From Nocardia brasiliensis NBRC 14402 (GTDB taxonomy: Bacteria; Actinomycetota; Actinomycetes; Mycobacteriales; Mycobacteriaceae): a DNA stretch of 64,000 nucleotides. Both the position numbers and the translations under genes were made by a program. The stretch spans positions 1 to 64,000 of the forward strand of contig NZ_BAFT02000038.1 in NCBI RefSeq assembly GCF_000308475.2, in the 5' to 3' direction. The notes under the pieces are model-generated. The model was not told the origin of the DNA, searched no databases, and saw only the letters and a program-made list of their open reading frames with translations. This document shows, piece by piece, positions 1-8,639 of the stretch (position 1 is the first letter of the stretch; each line of letters opens with the position of its first letter).

Positions 1-284
1 ACGCGGAACATCGCGTCGGGAGCGGAAGCGTCCAGGCACGCCCAGTACACCAATCGCTGTGCGATTCCTGGCGCGCGTGTGGCCTCACACACTGCAACCA
101 GAGCGTCGACCAACGGCTCGGCTCCATCCTGTGGCGGCGTGGCGGCCAGCACGCCTTCGGCCGACTCGAGGACGAGATCCAGCAACCAGAAACTCAGCTC
201 CCAATCGGCCTTGTTCGCAAGCAGCAGGTCGATGAACTCATCGAGGCGAGCCGGATCGGATACCTCGATAGGCCAGTCCTGCAT
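1..284 (-). CDS. Hypothetical protein, N-terminal 94 residues (3' end outside window)
   Basis: The reverse strand is open from the ATG at 284 to the window edge, giving about 94 residues. The start was chosen because no in-frame ATG or GTG lies shortly upstream and a purine-rich GCGAAAGCTGG precedes it. The visible part is acidic and helical (DWPIEVSDPARLDEF, LLDLVLESAEGVL) with normal amino-acid composition, unlike the opposite strand, which reads as Ser/Arg-rich nonsense. No signal peptide, membrane segment or recognisable domain is visible. It looks like a small cytosolic actinobacterial protein of unknown function. Confidence 0.6.
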   Translation of the reverse strand, partial: MQDWPIEVSDPARLDEFIDLLLANKADWELSFWLLDLVLESAEGVLAATPPQDGAEPLVDALVAVCEATRAPGIAQRLVYWACLDASAPDAMFR

Positions 285-519
285 CCAGCTTTCGCGCGAT
301 GTTCGCCAGTTGCGCTACTCGCGACGCTGAATCACTGCCCGGATAGATCATGCAGGTGAAGGTAGCCAACGCAGCGAACTTAGTAGCCGTGAGGAGCGGT
401 CGTCGGACGGCCAGGCGATCCGGCTCTGGCCGCCATGGCGTTTCGGGCGCATCCTGTTAGTGCGCAGCGTGGGCAAGCGTGGTCGGCATGCTGGGGTTCT
501 GGCCCGCGAGGAGGAGTGC

Positions 520-1365
520 ATGGAAAGCGCGCCGAGCAGGACGGCGATGTTCGCGGCCGTGTCGCGTGGATTGTTTCGACTGGAGACGGCGTCGCCGTGG
601 GTGCTGGACGATGTGCTGGCCCTGGTGCTTGTCGGCCCGGTATGGCAGCAGCTGCGAGACCAGTTCGATCCGCTGTTCCCCGACCTGGTGCGTCGCGAGT
701 CCCGCGCGGCTGTCTGCACCCGCAGCCGGTATGCGGAGGACCGGCTGGCTGCCGGCGCTTTCACCCAGTACGTGATTCTCGGCGCTGGACTCGACTCGTT
801 CGCGTGGCGGCGGCCGGATCTGCTCGGCTCGCTGACGGTGTTCGAGGTTGATCACCCTGCCTCCCAGGCATGGAAGCTCGAGCGGGTCAGGGAGCTCGGC
901 CTCCCGCTCAGCGACTCCCAGGTATTCGTGCCGGCCGATTTCGAGGCCGGGCCGGTTCAGGATGCTCTGGGCCGGGCCGGGTTCGACTGGGCGCAGCCGG
1001 CGATGTTCTGCTGGACGGGCGTGGCCCCCTATCTGACGGCACAGGCGATCGAGTCGGGGTTGCGCACGATCGCGGCGGCTGCTCCCGGGTCCGAGGTGGT
1101 GTTCTCCTACCGAGCCGAGGACTGCGCGCTCGACGACGTGGGGACGGAATTCGCCCGTATCTACACGCCGATCGCGGCTTCTGTCGGCGAGCCGTTGCAG
1201 CCCGGCTGGCCGGCATCCGAGATCGAGCGGCTGATCAACCGGTGCGGGCTGAAGGTCGTGGACCATCCCGCACATGCGGACCTCCTGCAGCGGTACTTCG
1301 CCGGCCGTACCGACGGCGTGCGGCCCTACACCTTCGAGACGCTCGTGGCCGCGCAGGTCGTCTGA
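520..1365 (+). CDS. Class I SAM-dependent methyltransferase, LCM/PPM family
   Basis: This is a 281-residue protein of the leucine carboxyl methyltransferase-like family (TIGR00027-type), which is much expanded in Nocardia and Mycobacterium. The SAM-binding loop GAGLDSF is at residues 88-94 and the acidic second motif FEVDHPASQAWK follows near 108-119. The reading frame extends upstream to a GTG at 460, but the ATG at 520 is preferred because AGGAGG lies 6-7 bases before it. The natural substrate cannot be read from sequence; relatives are annotated as O-methyltransferases acting on polyketides or small carboxylates. It has no operon partner, and the small gene at 1383 follows after 17 bases. 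Confidence 0.85.
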   Translation: MESAPSRTAMFAAVSRGLFRLETASPWVLDDVLALVLVGPVWQQLRDQFDPLFPDLVRRESRAAVCTRSRYAEDRLAAGAFTQYVILGAGLDSFAWRRPDLLGSLTVFEVDHPASQAWKLERVRELGLPLSDSQVFVPADFEAGPVQDALGRAGFDWAQPAMFCWTGVAPYLTAQAIESGLRTIAAAAPGSEVVFSYRAEDCALDDVGTEFARIYTPIAASVGEPLQPGWPASEIERLINRCGLKVVDHPAHADLLQRYFAGRTDGVRPYTFETLVAAQVV

Positions 1366-1382
1366 TGATGTAGCATTAGAAC

Positions 1383-1583
1383 ATGCGTTCGAACGGAGCT
1401 TACGAAGAGCAGCTCAGCGCCCTGGAGGGTGCGCTGGCTGGGCTGCGTGGCCTCGATGTGGCGCGGGGTAGCGAGGAGGAGTTGTCGGACCTGCTGGATC
1501 GACTGGAGGCTGCCGCGCGGATGCTGGCGGGGTTAATCACACGGGTGGCGTATCGGTTGCGGCAGTTGCGCGAACCGATCTGA
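1383..1583 (+). CDS. Small helical hypothetical protein (66 aa)
   Basis: This 66-residue protein starts 17 bases after the methyltransferase stop. It is almost entirely amphipathic helix (EEQLSALEGALAGL, EEELSDLLDRLEAAARMLAG). The pattern resembles the N-terminal helical region of 13E12/DUF222 HNH-nuclease proteins, but nothing homologous to the rest of that family follows, so it is either a stand-alone small protein or a remnant. It is convergent with the ArsR-type gene, one base away from its stop. No function is assigned. Confidence 0.55.
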   Translation: MRSNGAYEEQLSALEGALAGLRGLDVARGSEEELSDLLDRLEAAARMLAGLITRVAYRLRQLREPI

Positions 1584-1584
1584 T

Positions 1585-2298
1585 TCAGTGCTGCAGTGCG
1601 GACGGATCGATCGCCAGCAGTGTGTGCAAGGCGGCTTCGCCGTCGACGGTGACGCGGATGGCGCGACCACTGCCGACGCGGGCGATCCAGCCGAGTTCGA
1701 GCAGGCGACGACAGATCTGCGCGCCCGCGGTACCACCGAGATGGGTGCGCCGTTCGGTCCAGTCGAGACACGGCCGGGCGAGCGGGCGGCGTGTCCCGCG
1801 TAAGGCGGTGGGCGCCACACCCAGCGGCCCGGTGAGCCAGGACAGGCCGGCGTCGGTGAGGGCGAAGCCGGTGCCCTGGTCGAGCAGACCGCGCGCGGTC
1901 ATCGCGTCGGTGATCGCGACCCCGAGACGTCCGGCCAGGTGGTCGTAGCAGGTCCGGCCGCGCGCCAAAGCGGTTGCGACAGTGGCGGTTCGCAGATTCG
2001 TCACGGCCGGGCGCGACGGCTCGAGCTGGGTGACCATCGTTTCCAGCAGCTCGGCGACCTGCGGCCCGGCCAACTGCACGTAGCGATGCCGGCCCTGGCG
2101 CCGTTCGACCAGCAGCCCGCCGTCGAGCAGCCGGTTCAGATGTTCGGTCGCGGTGGACGCGGCCACCCCAGCGTGCCGGGCGAGTTCGCCCGCCGTCCAC
2201 GCCCGGCCGTCGACCAGCGCCAGGCACATATCGGCGCGGGTACGGTCGGCGAGCAAGGCGGCGAGACCGGCCAGTTCGGCTCCTCGGGATGACACCAC
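1585..2298 (-). CDS. ArsR-type winged-helix transcriptional regulator
   Basis: This is a 237-residue regulator with an N-terminal winged helix: LADRTRADMCLALVDGRAW, then TAGELARHAGVAASTATEHL as the helix-turn-helix and a GGLLVERRQGRHRYVQ wing. The C-terminal extension is longer than in classical metal-sensing ArsR proteins and lacks the ELCVCDL metal motif, so it probably senses something other than a metal. The start is taken as the GTG at 2298, where the ArsR fold normally begins. An in-frame ATG at 2361 would overlap the start codon of the divergent gene. It is divergent from the P450-like/PEP-mutase pair and probably controls it. No good Shine-Dalgarno sequence is visible, so a leaderless message is possible. 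Confidence 0.78.
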   Translation of the reverse strand: MVSSRGAELAGLAALLADRTRADMCLALVDGRAWTAGELARHAGVAASTATEHLNRLLDGGLLVERRQGRHRYVQLAGPQVAELLETMVTQLEPSRPAVTNLRTATVATALARGRTCYDHLAGRLGVAITDAMTARGLLDQGTGFALTDAGLSWLTGPLGVAPTALRGTRRPLARPCLDWTERRTHLGGTAGAQICRRLLELGWIARVGSGRAIRVTVDGEAALHTLLAIDPSALQH

Positions 2299-2359
2299 CC
2301 CATCATGGCGCGCCGACGTTTCGGCGGCGACCGAAATGTCGCGGGGATACGGTCTCGCC

Positions 2360-3049
2360 ATGACTCGGACACCGACCATGCTCACCGACCCCGACCAGGT
2401 GCGGCGCACCTTGATCGACGCACCGGTGCCGGTCGCACCGCAGGTGGACGCGCCGATCGGTGTCGCGTGGTTGCGCGCGCACGTGCCCCGGTTCCGCGAG
2501 GGCGCCGAGCACCGACGGCTGCGCGCACTGGTCGAGGCCGAACTCGACCGCCTCTCCCCTGCCGACCTGCGTGCACGGGCACGGGCGGCGGGCGGCACCC
2601 TGCCGCACATCCGCGCCTTGGCGGAAGCGCTTGGACTGCAAGGTATCTCAGAAGAGTCGGTGGCGGTGGTCGCCGCCCACTATCAACCGCACGAGCCGGA
2701 CGATATCGCCGCCGACGCGGCAGTCGCGGAATTGGTCACCGCCTGCGGGGGCGTGCCCGACGACGTGACGGCGACGCGAATCTGCCTGCTGGTCCAGGCC
2801 TGTGCCGCGACTTCCGCCCTCGTCGCCCACGTACGGGAGCCGGACCCGCACGGCAGCGCGGAGGAACGCATCGCCCGCACGATGGACGAACATCCGCCGC
2901 TGCGTTCGACCCGCCGGGTGGTCGACGGCGAACTGGTCGAACTCGACATGCGCCACCCGGGACTGGGTTTCGGCGCCGGGCCGCACGCCTGCCCCGGCCG
3001 GGCGCACGCCATCGCACTCGCCGCAGGCATCATCGAGGGATCCGCATGA
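2360..3049 (+). CDS. Miniature cytochrome P450-like protein
   Basis: The 229-residue product is about half the size of a normal P450 (about 400 aa). The heme-thiolate loop is intact near the C-terminus (GFGAGPHACPGRAHAIALAAG). An N-terminal EGAEHRRLRALV resembles the C-helix H-x-x-x-R motif. LLVQACAATSALVA aligns by eye with the oxygen-activating I helix but lacks the usual AGxxT. The K-helix ExxR is compressed to DEHPPLRSTRRV. It may be a catalytically reduced heme protein or a degenerating gene. Its stop overlaps the next start in ATGA, so the two are translationally coupled. It is divergent from the ArsR-type regulator. Confidence 0.7.
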   Translation: MTRTPTMLTDPDQVRRTLIDAPVPVAPQVDAPIGVAWLRAHVPRFREGAEHRRLRALVEAELDRLSPADLRARARAAGGTLPHIRALAEALGLQGISEESVAVVAAHYQPHEPDDIAADAAVAELVTACGGVPDDVTATRICLLVQACAATSALVAHVREPDPHGSAEERIARTMDEHPPLRSTRRVVDGELVELDMRHPGLGFGAGPHACPGRAHAIALAAGIIEGSA

Positions 3050-3819
3050 ACAAGACCGAGACCTTCCACCGATTGCACCACCGTGCCGAGCCGTTGATGC
3101 TGCCGAACGCCTGGGACTTCGGCTCCGCGGCTTTGCTTGCGGCCGAAGGGTTTCCGGCGATCGGCAGCACCAGCCTCGGCGTGGCGGTCGCGGCGGGTCT
3201 GCCGGACGGCACCGGCGTCACCGCCGCGGCCACCATCGCGCTGGCTCGGCTGCTCGCCCGGCTACCGGTCCCGGTGTCCGTCGACATCGAAGGGGGTTTC
3301 AGCGAAAGCCCCACGGCGGTCGGCGAATACGTCGCGCAACTGGCCGAGATCGGTATCGCCGGAATCAACGTGGAGGACGGCCGCACCGAAAACTCGCTGG
3401 CCGCACCGGAACACCAGGCGGCAGTGATCGCGGCGATCAAAGCGCACGCGCCCGAACTCTTCGTCAACGCGCGCGTCGATACACACTGGTTGCGCCTCGA
3501 CGCCGACAGCACGCTCGACCGGGCCGCGCGGTATGCCGCCGCGGGCGCCGACGGCATCTTCGTTCCCGGCCTCACCGATCCCGCCGCGATCGAACGGCTC
3601 GTCGCCGCCGTCCCACTGCCCGTCAACATCCTTTATTCGCCGACCGGACCGTCCCTGGCGACCCTCGCCGCCCTCGGCGTACGCCGGATCAGCACCGGGT
3701 CGCTGCTGTACCGCACTGCGCTGGCCGCGGCCGTCAACGCCGCCCGAGCGGTCCGCGCCGACACTCCCCTGCCCACCGCGCCCCCGCCCTACGATCGGAT
3801 CCAAGCTCTCACCGAGTGA
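3046..3819 (+). CDS. Isocitrate lyase/phosphoenolpyruvate mutase family protein
   Basis: This 257-residue TIM-barrel enzyme belongs to the PEP mutase/isocitrate lyase superfamily. Family landmarks are LMLPNAWDFGSAALL at 18-32, SVDIEGGFSE (the metal-binding D-x-E region), GINVEDGR and an ARVDTH segment. The KKCGH motif of true isocitrate lyases is absent. The family includes methylisocitrate lyase, oxaloacetate hydrolase and C-P bond enzymes, so the reaction cannot be fixed. The start ATG at 3046 overlaps the stop of the P450-like gene. The pair forms a two-gene operon divergent from the ArsR-type regulator. Confidence 0.85.
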   Translation: MNKTETFHRLHHRAEPLMLPNAWDFGSAALLAAEGFPAIGSTSLGVAVAAGLPDGTGVTAAATIALARLLARLPVPVSVDIEGGFSESPTAVGEYVAQLAEIGIAGINVEDGRTENSLAAPEHQAAVIAAIKAHAPELFVNARVDTHWLRLDADSTLDRAARYAAAGADGIFVPGLTDPAAIERLVAAVPLPVNILYSPTGPSLATLAALGVRRISTGSLLYRTALAAAVNAARAVRADTPLPTAPPPYDRIQALTE

Positions 3820-4210
3820 GATCGCCGGACAACGAGATCTTCTGCACCGCAATTCATTTGGTCGAGTGCCTGCGGTCAAGCAGCCGCCGCGCCATTGACG
3901 TGAGGCCGAACTCGTCCGGCTCCATCAGACCGCGCCGCACCGCACGCACGCGCCGAGGCCGCCGTGCACGGAGCAACCAGCCTGGTCCTGGCGGGCCGAT
4001 AGCGCTGCGACCCGATCCGCCTCGCGGTACGACGACCTGCGCTGTCAGCCTGCCCTCGTGGACGACTCGCAGTTTCGCGCCGCGCGGCCGATGACCCCGT
4101 GGCGCGGGCCGCGCGGGTGCACCGGGTAGTCAACCGCGCATATCGGACAGTCGGAGTGCCCGCGGTGTCTACCATTGAAGCCAGCGGCCGACGGCCGAAA
4201 GGGGCTCGCG
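3820..4210. other. Non-coding gap between PEP-mutase family gene and Clp-N gene
   Basis: The 391 bases have open frames on both strands, but their translations are Arg/Ala/Ser-rich GC artefacts with no domain. I see no convincing hairpin terminator. The last 15 bases carry the GAAAGGGG ribosome-binding site of the following gene. Confidence 0.6.
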
Positions 4211-4897
4211 ATGTTCGAGAAATTCTCCGATCACGCTCGGCGAGTGGTGGTGTTCTCGCAGGAAGCCGCCCGTGATCTACACCATGGCTACATCGGCGCC
4301 GAGCACATGCTGCTCGCCGTCCTCGACCTGTGCGAGCGTGAACCGACCCTCGGTGCCGCAGCGGCGTTGGCGCAGCTCGGCATCGAACCGAAGGCGGCGC
4401 TGGCCCGGATCGCGCTGCCGCCGGGACCCGGCGACCTCAACGTGTCCGGCTACATCCCGTTCACCAAACAGGCCAGGAAGGTGCTGGAGAACAGCCTGCG
4501 TGAAGCGCAGGCCCTCGACGACGCGCATATCGGTCCGAGCCATCTGCTCCTGGCCCTGACCAGCGCGGCTGCCAACGATCCCGAAACCCCCATCGGCACC
4601 GCCATCGCGACACTGGAGCTTTCGCACGAGAACCTGCGCGCGGCGCTGCGGGCCGGCACCGCGGCGCGGGCCGCCGCCTCGGTGACGCCGCAGTTCGCAC
4701 CGCAGGCGATCAAGGCGCTGGCCGTCGCCAAGGTGCACGCGCAGCAATCCGGCAGCAGCACAGTCGATCTCGGTCACCTGCTGCTCGGCCTGCTCGCGCT
4801 GGACGACGACGTGGTGCGCCCGGCTTTCGACGCGCTCGAGGTGGACCGCGGCCGGCTCGCCGACGAGGTGCTCGGCAGGCTGCCGCGCCGCGAATGA
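4211..4897 (+). CDS. Clp N-terminal (double Clp-N) domain protein
   Basis: The 228-residue protein carries two copies of the Clp-N repeat and no AAA module. The first copy opens MFEKFSDHARRVVVFSQEAA with YIGAEHMLLAVL. The second is near 75-105 with QARKVLENSLREAQ and HIGPSHLLLAL. A third partial HLLLGLLAL segment lies near residue 190. In ClpC/ClpA this domain binds adaptors and substrates; stand-alone versions such as ClpC2 in mycolata bind arginine-phosphorylated or cyclomarin-like ligands and can act as decoys. The start at 4211 has GAAAGGGG upstream. No operon partner is apparent. Confidence 0.85.
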   Translation: MFEKFSDHARRVVVFSQEAARDLHHGYIGAEHMLLAVLDLCEREPTLGAAAALAQLGIEPKAALARIALPPGPGDLNVSGYIPFTKQARKVLENSLREAQALDDAHIGPSHLLLALTSAAANDPETPIGTAIATLELSHENLRAALRAGTAARAAASVTPQFAPQAIKALAVAKVHAQQSGSSTVDLGHLLLGLLALDDDVVRPAFDALEVDRGRLADEVLGRLPRRE

Positions 4898-4904
4898 CGC
4901 GGTT

Positions 4905-5396
4905 CTAGTGTTTCTGCACCACCCGCTCGCCCTGCCCCGGCTTCCAGATCGTGATGTCCAGGTGATCGTCGATCACCTGCACCGTGGAGGCACTGCTCAG
5001 GTCGGCGATGTAGAAGTGGTCGAACTTCTGGCCGCGGATGTCGAACCCGGATTCGTCGAACAGGTGCTGGGCGAACCGCTCGTGCAGCTGCTGATCGGGT
5101 AGATCGACGACGGTGCCGAACAGTTTGGCGTCACCGTCGCTGACCTGGGTGTCGACCGTGGCGGTATGCAGGCAGAACCGCGGATCACGCGCCAGGTCAC
5201 GGAATTTCGTCGTGCCCGGCATCCCCGAGATCACCAGATTGCCCTCGAAGAACCGCGGTTCCACCGGGCTGATCCGTGGGAACCCGTCCGAGCGGAGCGT
5301 GCCCAGCATGCACAGGTTGCCGGTCGCGGTGTGCCGGCGCGCGAACAGTTCGGCGATATGCGGTGCTTCTTCGGCGAAATCACTCCAAGTGGTCAT
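4905..5396 (-). CDS. Pyridoxamine 5'-phosphate oxidase family protein
   Basis: This 163-residue protein has the split-barrel FMN/F420-binding fold. The N-terminal strand set reads GNLCMLGTLRSDGFPRISPVEP, followed by a FEGNLVISGMPGTTKFRDLARDPR segment typical of PPOX/F420-dependent family members that sequester or reduce flavin-type cofactors. It lacks the C-terminal pyridoxamine-phosphate signature of true PdxH, so a general oxidoreductase is more likely. It is convergent with the Clp-N gene and divergent from the WYL regulator at 5460 with a 63-base gap, so that regulator may control it. Confidence 0.82.
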   Translation of the reverse strand: MTTWSDFAEEAPHIAELFARRHTATGNLCMLGTLRSDGFPRISPVEPRFFEGNLVISGMPGTTKFRDLARDPRFCLHTATVDTQVSDGDAKLFGTVVDLPDQQLHERFAQHLFDESGFDIRGQKFDHFYIADLSSASTVQVIDDHLDITIWKPGQGERVVQKH

Positions 5397-5459
5397 GCGC
5401 TAGACAATACGGGCAATTCTTGCCACCTTCTGTCAACTTTTCCGGTTACTCTCGGATCC

Positions 5460-6431
5460 ATGCGCGCGAGTCGATTGGTGCAACTGCTACTGCTGTTGCA
5501 GACCAGGGGGCGATCGACCGCAGGGGAACTCGCCAAGGAGCTCGAGGTGTCGGTGCGCACGGTGTACCGGGATATCGAGGCGCTGTCCGCGGCGGGCGTG
5601 CCGGTGTACAGCGAGCCGGGCCGGGCGGGCGGCGTACAACTGGTCGACGGCTACCGAACCCGGCTCACCGGGTTGACCACCGACGAGGCCGACGCCGTGC
5701 TGCTCACCGGATTGCCCGGCGCGGCAGCCGATCTCGGCCTCGGTACGGTGCTGGCGACCGCACAGCTCAAGGTTCTCGCCGCGCTCCCACCCGAATTACG
5801 CGGCCGCGCAACCAGAATCGCCGAGCGCATCCACATCGACGCACCGGGCTGGTTCCGCCGACCCGACGAAACGCCCACCCTCAACACCGTCGCCGACGCG
5901 CTCTGGCACGACCGCCGCCTGCACCTGCGCTACGGCCGCAAGGACAAGGTGGTCGAGCGCCTGCTGGACCCGCTCGGCCTGGTCATGAAGGCGGGCACCT
6001 GGTATCTCGTCGCGCGCGACGGCGACGCGGTCCGCTCCTATCGGGTCAGCCGGATCGTCTCGGCCGAACCGAACGGCGAAACCTTCACGCGGCCGGTCGA
6101 TTTCGATCTGTCCGCGCATTGGTCCGCGGCGGCGGACGATTTCGCGCAGTCGATGCTGCGGGTCCGGTCCCGCTGCCGGATCGCCGAGACCCATCTGCGC
6201 CTGCTACGCCTGTGGCACGAACCCGCGGCGGTCGCGGAGGCGCTGGCGTCGGCGAGCGAACCCGATGCCGAGGGCTGGGTCGAACTGACCCTGGCCTCGG
6301 AAGCCTGGGACGTTCTCGCGCACGCGATCCTGCCGCTCGGCGAGTTCATCGAGGTGCTGGACCCGCCCGAACTGCGCGCGCGGCTGGCCGAGACCGCCGC
6401 CCGCATGCACGCCCGCTACCATCCAGGTTAG
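5460..6431 (+). CDS. YafY-type HTH/WYL-domain transcriptional regulator
   Basis: This 323-residue regulator has an N-terminal HTH_11 domain (ELAKELEVSVRTVYRDIEAL at 22-41), a central region, a WYL-like domain (AGTWYLVARDGDAVRSYRVSRI) and a C-terminal WCX-type extension. WYL domains bind small ligands or nucleic acid and can repress or activate. It starts at the ATG at 5460. It is divergent from the PPOX gene across 63 bases and is followed after 37 bases by a second WYL regulator with the same architecture, probably an ancient paralogue. Confidence 0.88.
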   Translation: MRASRLVQLLLLLQTRGRSTAGELAKELEVSVRTVYRDIEALSAAGVPVYSEPGRAGGVQLVDGYRTRLTGLTTDEADAVLLTGLPGAAADLGLGTVLATAQLKVLAALPPELRGRATRIAERIHIDAPGWFRRPDETPTLNTVADALWHDRRLHLRYGRKDKVVERLLDPLGLVMKAGTWYLVARDGDAVRSYRVSRIVSAEPNGETFTRPVDFDLSAHWSAAADDFAQSMLRVRSRCRIAETHLRLLRLWHEPAAVAEALASASEPDAEGWVELTLASEAWDVLAHAILPLGEFIEVLDPPELRARLAETAARMHARYHPG

Positions 6432-6468
6432 GACTGTAACGTTCCTAAGCCGATGGCAGGGTGAGGCA

Positions 6469-7434
6469 ATGTTGGAGACGTCGGCACGGCTGCTGAAACT
6501 GCTGGCCCTGTTGCAGACGCACCGGGATTGGACCGGGGCGGAACTCGCACAGCGGCTCGGCGTCACCGGGCGCACGGTGCGCCGCGATGTCGAGCGGCTG
6601 CGGGCACTCGGCTATCCGGTGGACGCGACGCAAGGAACCGGGGGCTATCGGCTCGGCGCGGGCGCGGCACTGCCGCCGCTGCTGCTCGACGACGAAGAGG
6701 CCGTCGCGGTGGCGGTGGGCCTGCGCAGCGCCTCGGACGGAACGGTGGCGGGCATCGAGGAGTCTTCGCTGCGCGCGCTCACGAAGCTGGAACAGGTGCT
6801 GCCGCCGCGCCTGCGGCATCGGGTGCGCACCCTGCGCGCGGCCACTGTACGGGTCGGGGCGCCCGGCGCGGCGGTGCGGCCGGAGACCTTGATGGCGGTC
6901 GCGGAGGCCTGCCAGCGACATGAAGGGCTCCGCTTCGACTACCGCGCGCACGACGGCACGTCGACCCTGCGCAAGGTGGAACCGCACAGCCTGGTGCATT
7001 TCAGTCGCCGCTGGTACCTGGTGGCGTGGGACATCGATCGCGGCGACTGGCGCACCTTCCGGGCCGACCGCCTCACCCCGCGCATCCCGACCGGTCCCCG
7101 CTTCACCCCGCGTGAACCACCGGAAGGCGATGTGGCCGAGTACCTTTCGCGGCAGTTGTCCACGAACTCCTGGCCGTGCCGGGCAACCGTCCTGCTGCAC
7201 ATCGGCGCGGCGGCCGCGGCGGATCGCATCTGGCCCGGCATGGGCGTGCTGGAACCGGTGGACGCCGAGTCCTGCCGCCTGCTCGTCGGCGCCGAAACCC
7301 CGGCGGATCTGGTCTGGATGATCACCTCGAGCAATGTGGACTTCACGCTGCTCAGCGGCCCACCGGAACTGGTCACCGCGTTGCGCACCCAGGCCGCGCG
7401 CTGCACCGACGCACTGCGTGATTTTCCCGGTTAG
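6469..7434 (+). CDS. YafY-type HTH/WYL-domain transcriptional regulator (second of tandem pair)
   Basis: This 321-residue regulator is built like its upstream neighbour: HTH_11 (ELAQRLGVTGRTVRRDVERL at 25-44), a linker with GTGGYRLGAGAALPPLLLDDEEA, a WYL core (SRRWYLVAWDIDRGDWRTFRADR) and a C-terminal WCX domain. Overall similarity to the first copy is modest, so the pair is old rather than a recent duplication. It is convergent with the flavin monooxygenase gene, whose stop lies 4 bases away. The target is unknown. Confidence 0.87.
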   Translation: MLETSARLLKLLALLQTHRDWTGAELAQRLGVTGRTVRRDVERLRALGYPVDATQGTGGYRLGAGAALPPLLLDDEEAVAVAVGLRSASDGTVAGIEESSLRALTKLEQVLPPRLRHRVRTLRAATVRVGAPGAAVRPETLMAVAEACQRHEGLRFDYRAHDGTSTLRKVEPHSLVHFSRRWYLVAWDIDRGDWRTFRADRLTPRIPTGPRFTPREPPEGDVAEYLSRQLSTNSWPCRATVLLHIGAAAAADRIWPGMGVLEPVDAESCRLLVGAETPADLVWMITSSNVDFTLLSGPPELVTALRTQAARCTDALRDFPG

Positions 7435-7438
7435 CGGG

Positions 7439-8539
7439 TCAGCAGGTCCAATCGAGCACGGGGGCGAACGATTTCGTCTGCACCGCGGCGGGCGTCAGCC
7501 GCAGCAGCAGGTTGCGCGCGAATACCGCAGGCGCCGAGGACAGTTGAGCGACGGTGCCGACCCGACGCGAGCGCGTGACGATCATCTGGGTGCGTGGCCT
7601 GCGTTCACGGTCGTACCGGGCGAGGCCGGTATCCGCGGCGACGACCCGGGCCAGGATCACCGCGTCCTCCAAAGCCTGGCAGGCGCCTTGACCGAGGTTG
7701 GGGGTCATGGCGTGCGCCGCGTCACCGAGCAATGCGACCCGGCCCGCAACAAAGGCCGGCAGCGCGGGCAGGTCGTAGAGATCGTGCTTCAGCACAGCGG
7801 ATTCCGTTGCGGCGGCGAGCAGTTCCGGAATCGGTGCGTGCCAGTCGCCGAATCGGCGGCGTAGTTCGGCGAGTCCGTCGCCCGGTGCGCCCGCGGGCAT
7901 ATCGGCGGTGGCGAAACAGTAGACCCGGCCGTCGGCCAGCGCCCCGTAGCCGAAACGTTCACCGCGTCCCCAGGTTTCGGCCATGCCCGTGATCGGCTCA
8001 GCCGGCGTCACCACCACCCGCCACGCGGTGTAACCGCTGTAGCGTGGCGCGACGTCGCCGCACACCGCGCGCCGCACGACGCTGCGGATTCCGTCGGCGC
8101 CGACGACCAGGTCACCCGTCGAGGTCCCCGCGTCGTGCACCACGGTGCCGTCGGGCCGCGCCTCGCGCACCGAAATGCCGGTGCGCAGCACCTTTTCGGG
8201 CAGCTCGGCGCGCAGGAGGTCGAGCAGGTGGGCGCGATGCAGCATGATCGGACTGCCGTAGCGCGCCCGGATCGCCGCGCTATCCACCCGCGAGAGCCAG
8301 GCTCCCCGGCTGTCCCGGATCCCGGCCGAACCCCCTTCGACCGCCCGGGATCGCACCTGCGCGCCCAGGCCCAGCGCATCGAGCGCACGAAGGGCATTGG
8401 GCCAGAGCGAAAGTCCCGCGCCGACCTCGGTGATCGCGGCGGCTCGTTCGAGCACCTCGACCTCCCACCCTTGCCGGGTGAACGCGACCGCGGTCGCCAG
8501 TCCCCCGATGCCACCGCCGACAATGATCACCTTTGCCAT
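7439..8539 (-). CDS. FAD-dependent monooxygenase (PHBH fold)
   Basis: This 366-residue class A flavoprotein monooxygenase has the dinucleotide motif GGGIGGLATAVAF at 8-20, the DG motif VVGADGIRSVVR near 155-166 and the ribityl-binding GDAAHAMTPNLGQGACQALEDA near 285-306. These enzymes hydroxylate aromatic or activated ring substrates using NAD(P)H and oxygen. The start ATG at 8539 has GGGAGGAG upstream. It is divergent from a TetR regulator. The 100-base spacer contains three matching palindromes, so repression by that TetR and induction by its ligand are likely. Confidence 0.9.
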   Translation of the reverse strand: MAKVIIVGGGIGGLATAVAFTRQGWEVEVLERAAAITEVGAGLSLWPNALRALDALGLGAQVRSRAVEGGSAGIRDSRGAWLSRVDSAAIRARYGSPIMLHRAHLLDLLRAELPEKVLRTGISVREARPDGTVVHDAGTSTGDLVVGADGIRSVVRRAVCGDVAPRYSGYTAWRVVVTPAEPITGMAETWGRGERFGYGALADGRVYCFATADMPAGAPGDGLAELRRRFGDWHAPIPELLAAATESAVLKHDLYDLPALPAFVAGRVALLGDAAHAMTPNLGQGACQALEDAVILARVVAADTGLARYDRERRPRTQMIVTRSRRVGTVAQLSSAPAVFARNLLLRLTPAAVQTKSFAPVLDWTC

Positions 8540-8576
8540 CGCCAGACTCCTCCCGCTCTCAGCTGACGACAAAGCT

Positions 8577-8631
8577 ACTACATATGTAGTCCATAAACTA
8601 CTTCTGTAGTGGAACTCACTACCGATGTAGT
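8577..8631. promoter_or_regulatory. Triple TetR-type operator (ACTAC-N4-GTAGT x3)
   Basis: Three 14-bp sites share the pattern ACTAC-N4-GTAGT: 8577-8590 (ACTACATATGTAGT, a perfect palindrome), 8597-8610 (core TTCT) and 8618-8631 (core CGAT). Their centres are 20 and 21 bases apart, so all three face the same side of the helix. They fill the spacer between the flavin monooxygenase and the TetR gene, and the last ends 8 bases before the TetR start codon. Confidence 0.85.
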
Positions 8632-8639
8632 ATCTCGGC

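Noticed and set aside
2802..4094. Long rightward frame across the PEP-mutase gene and the following gap
   Set aside because: Arg/Pro-rich shadow of the real gene in another frame; no conserved motif in the part that lies in the gap.
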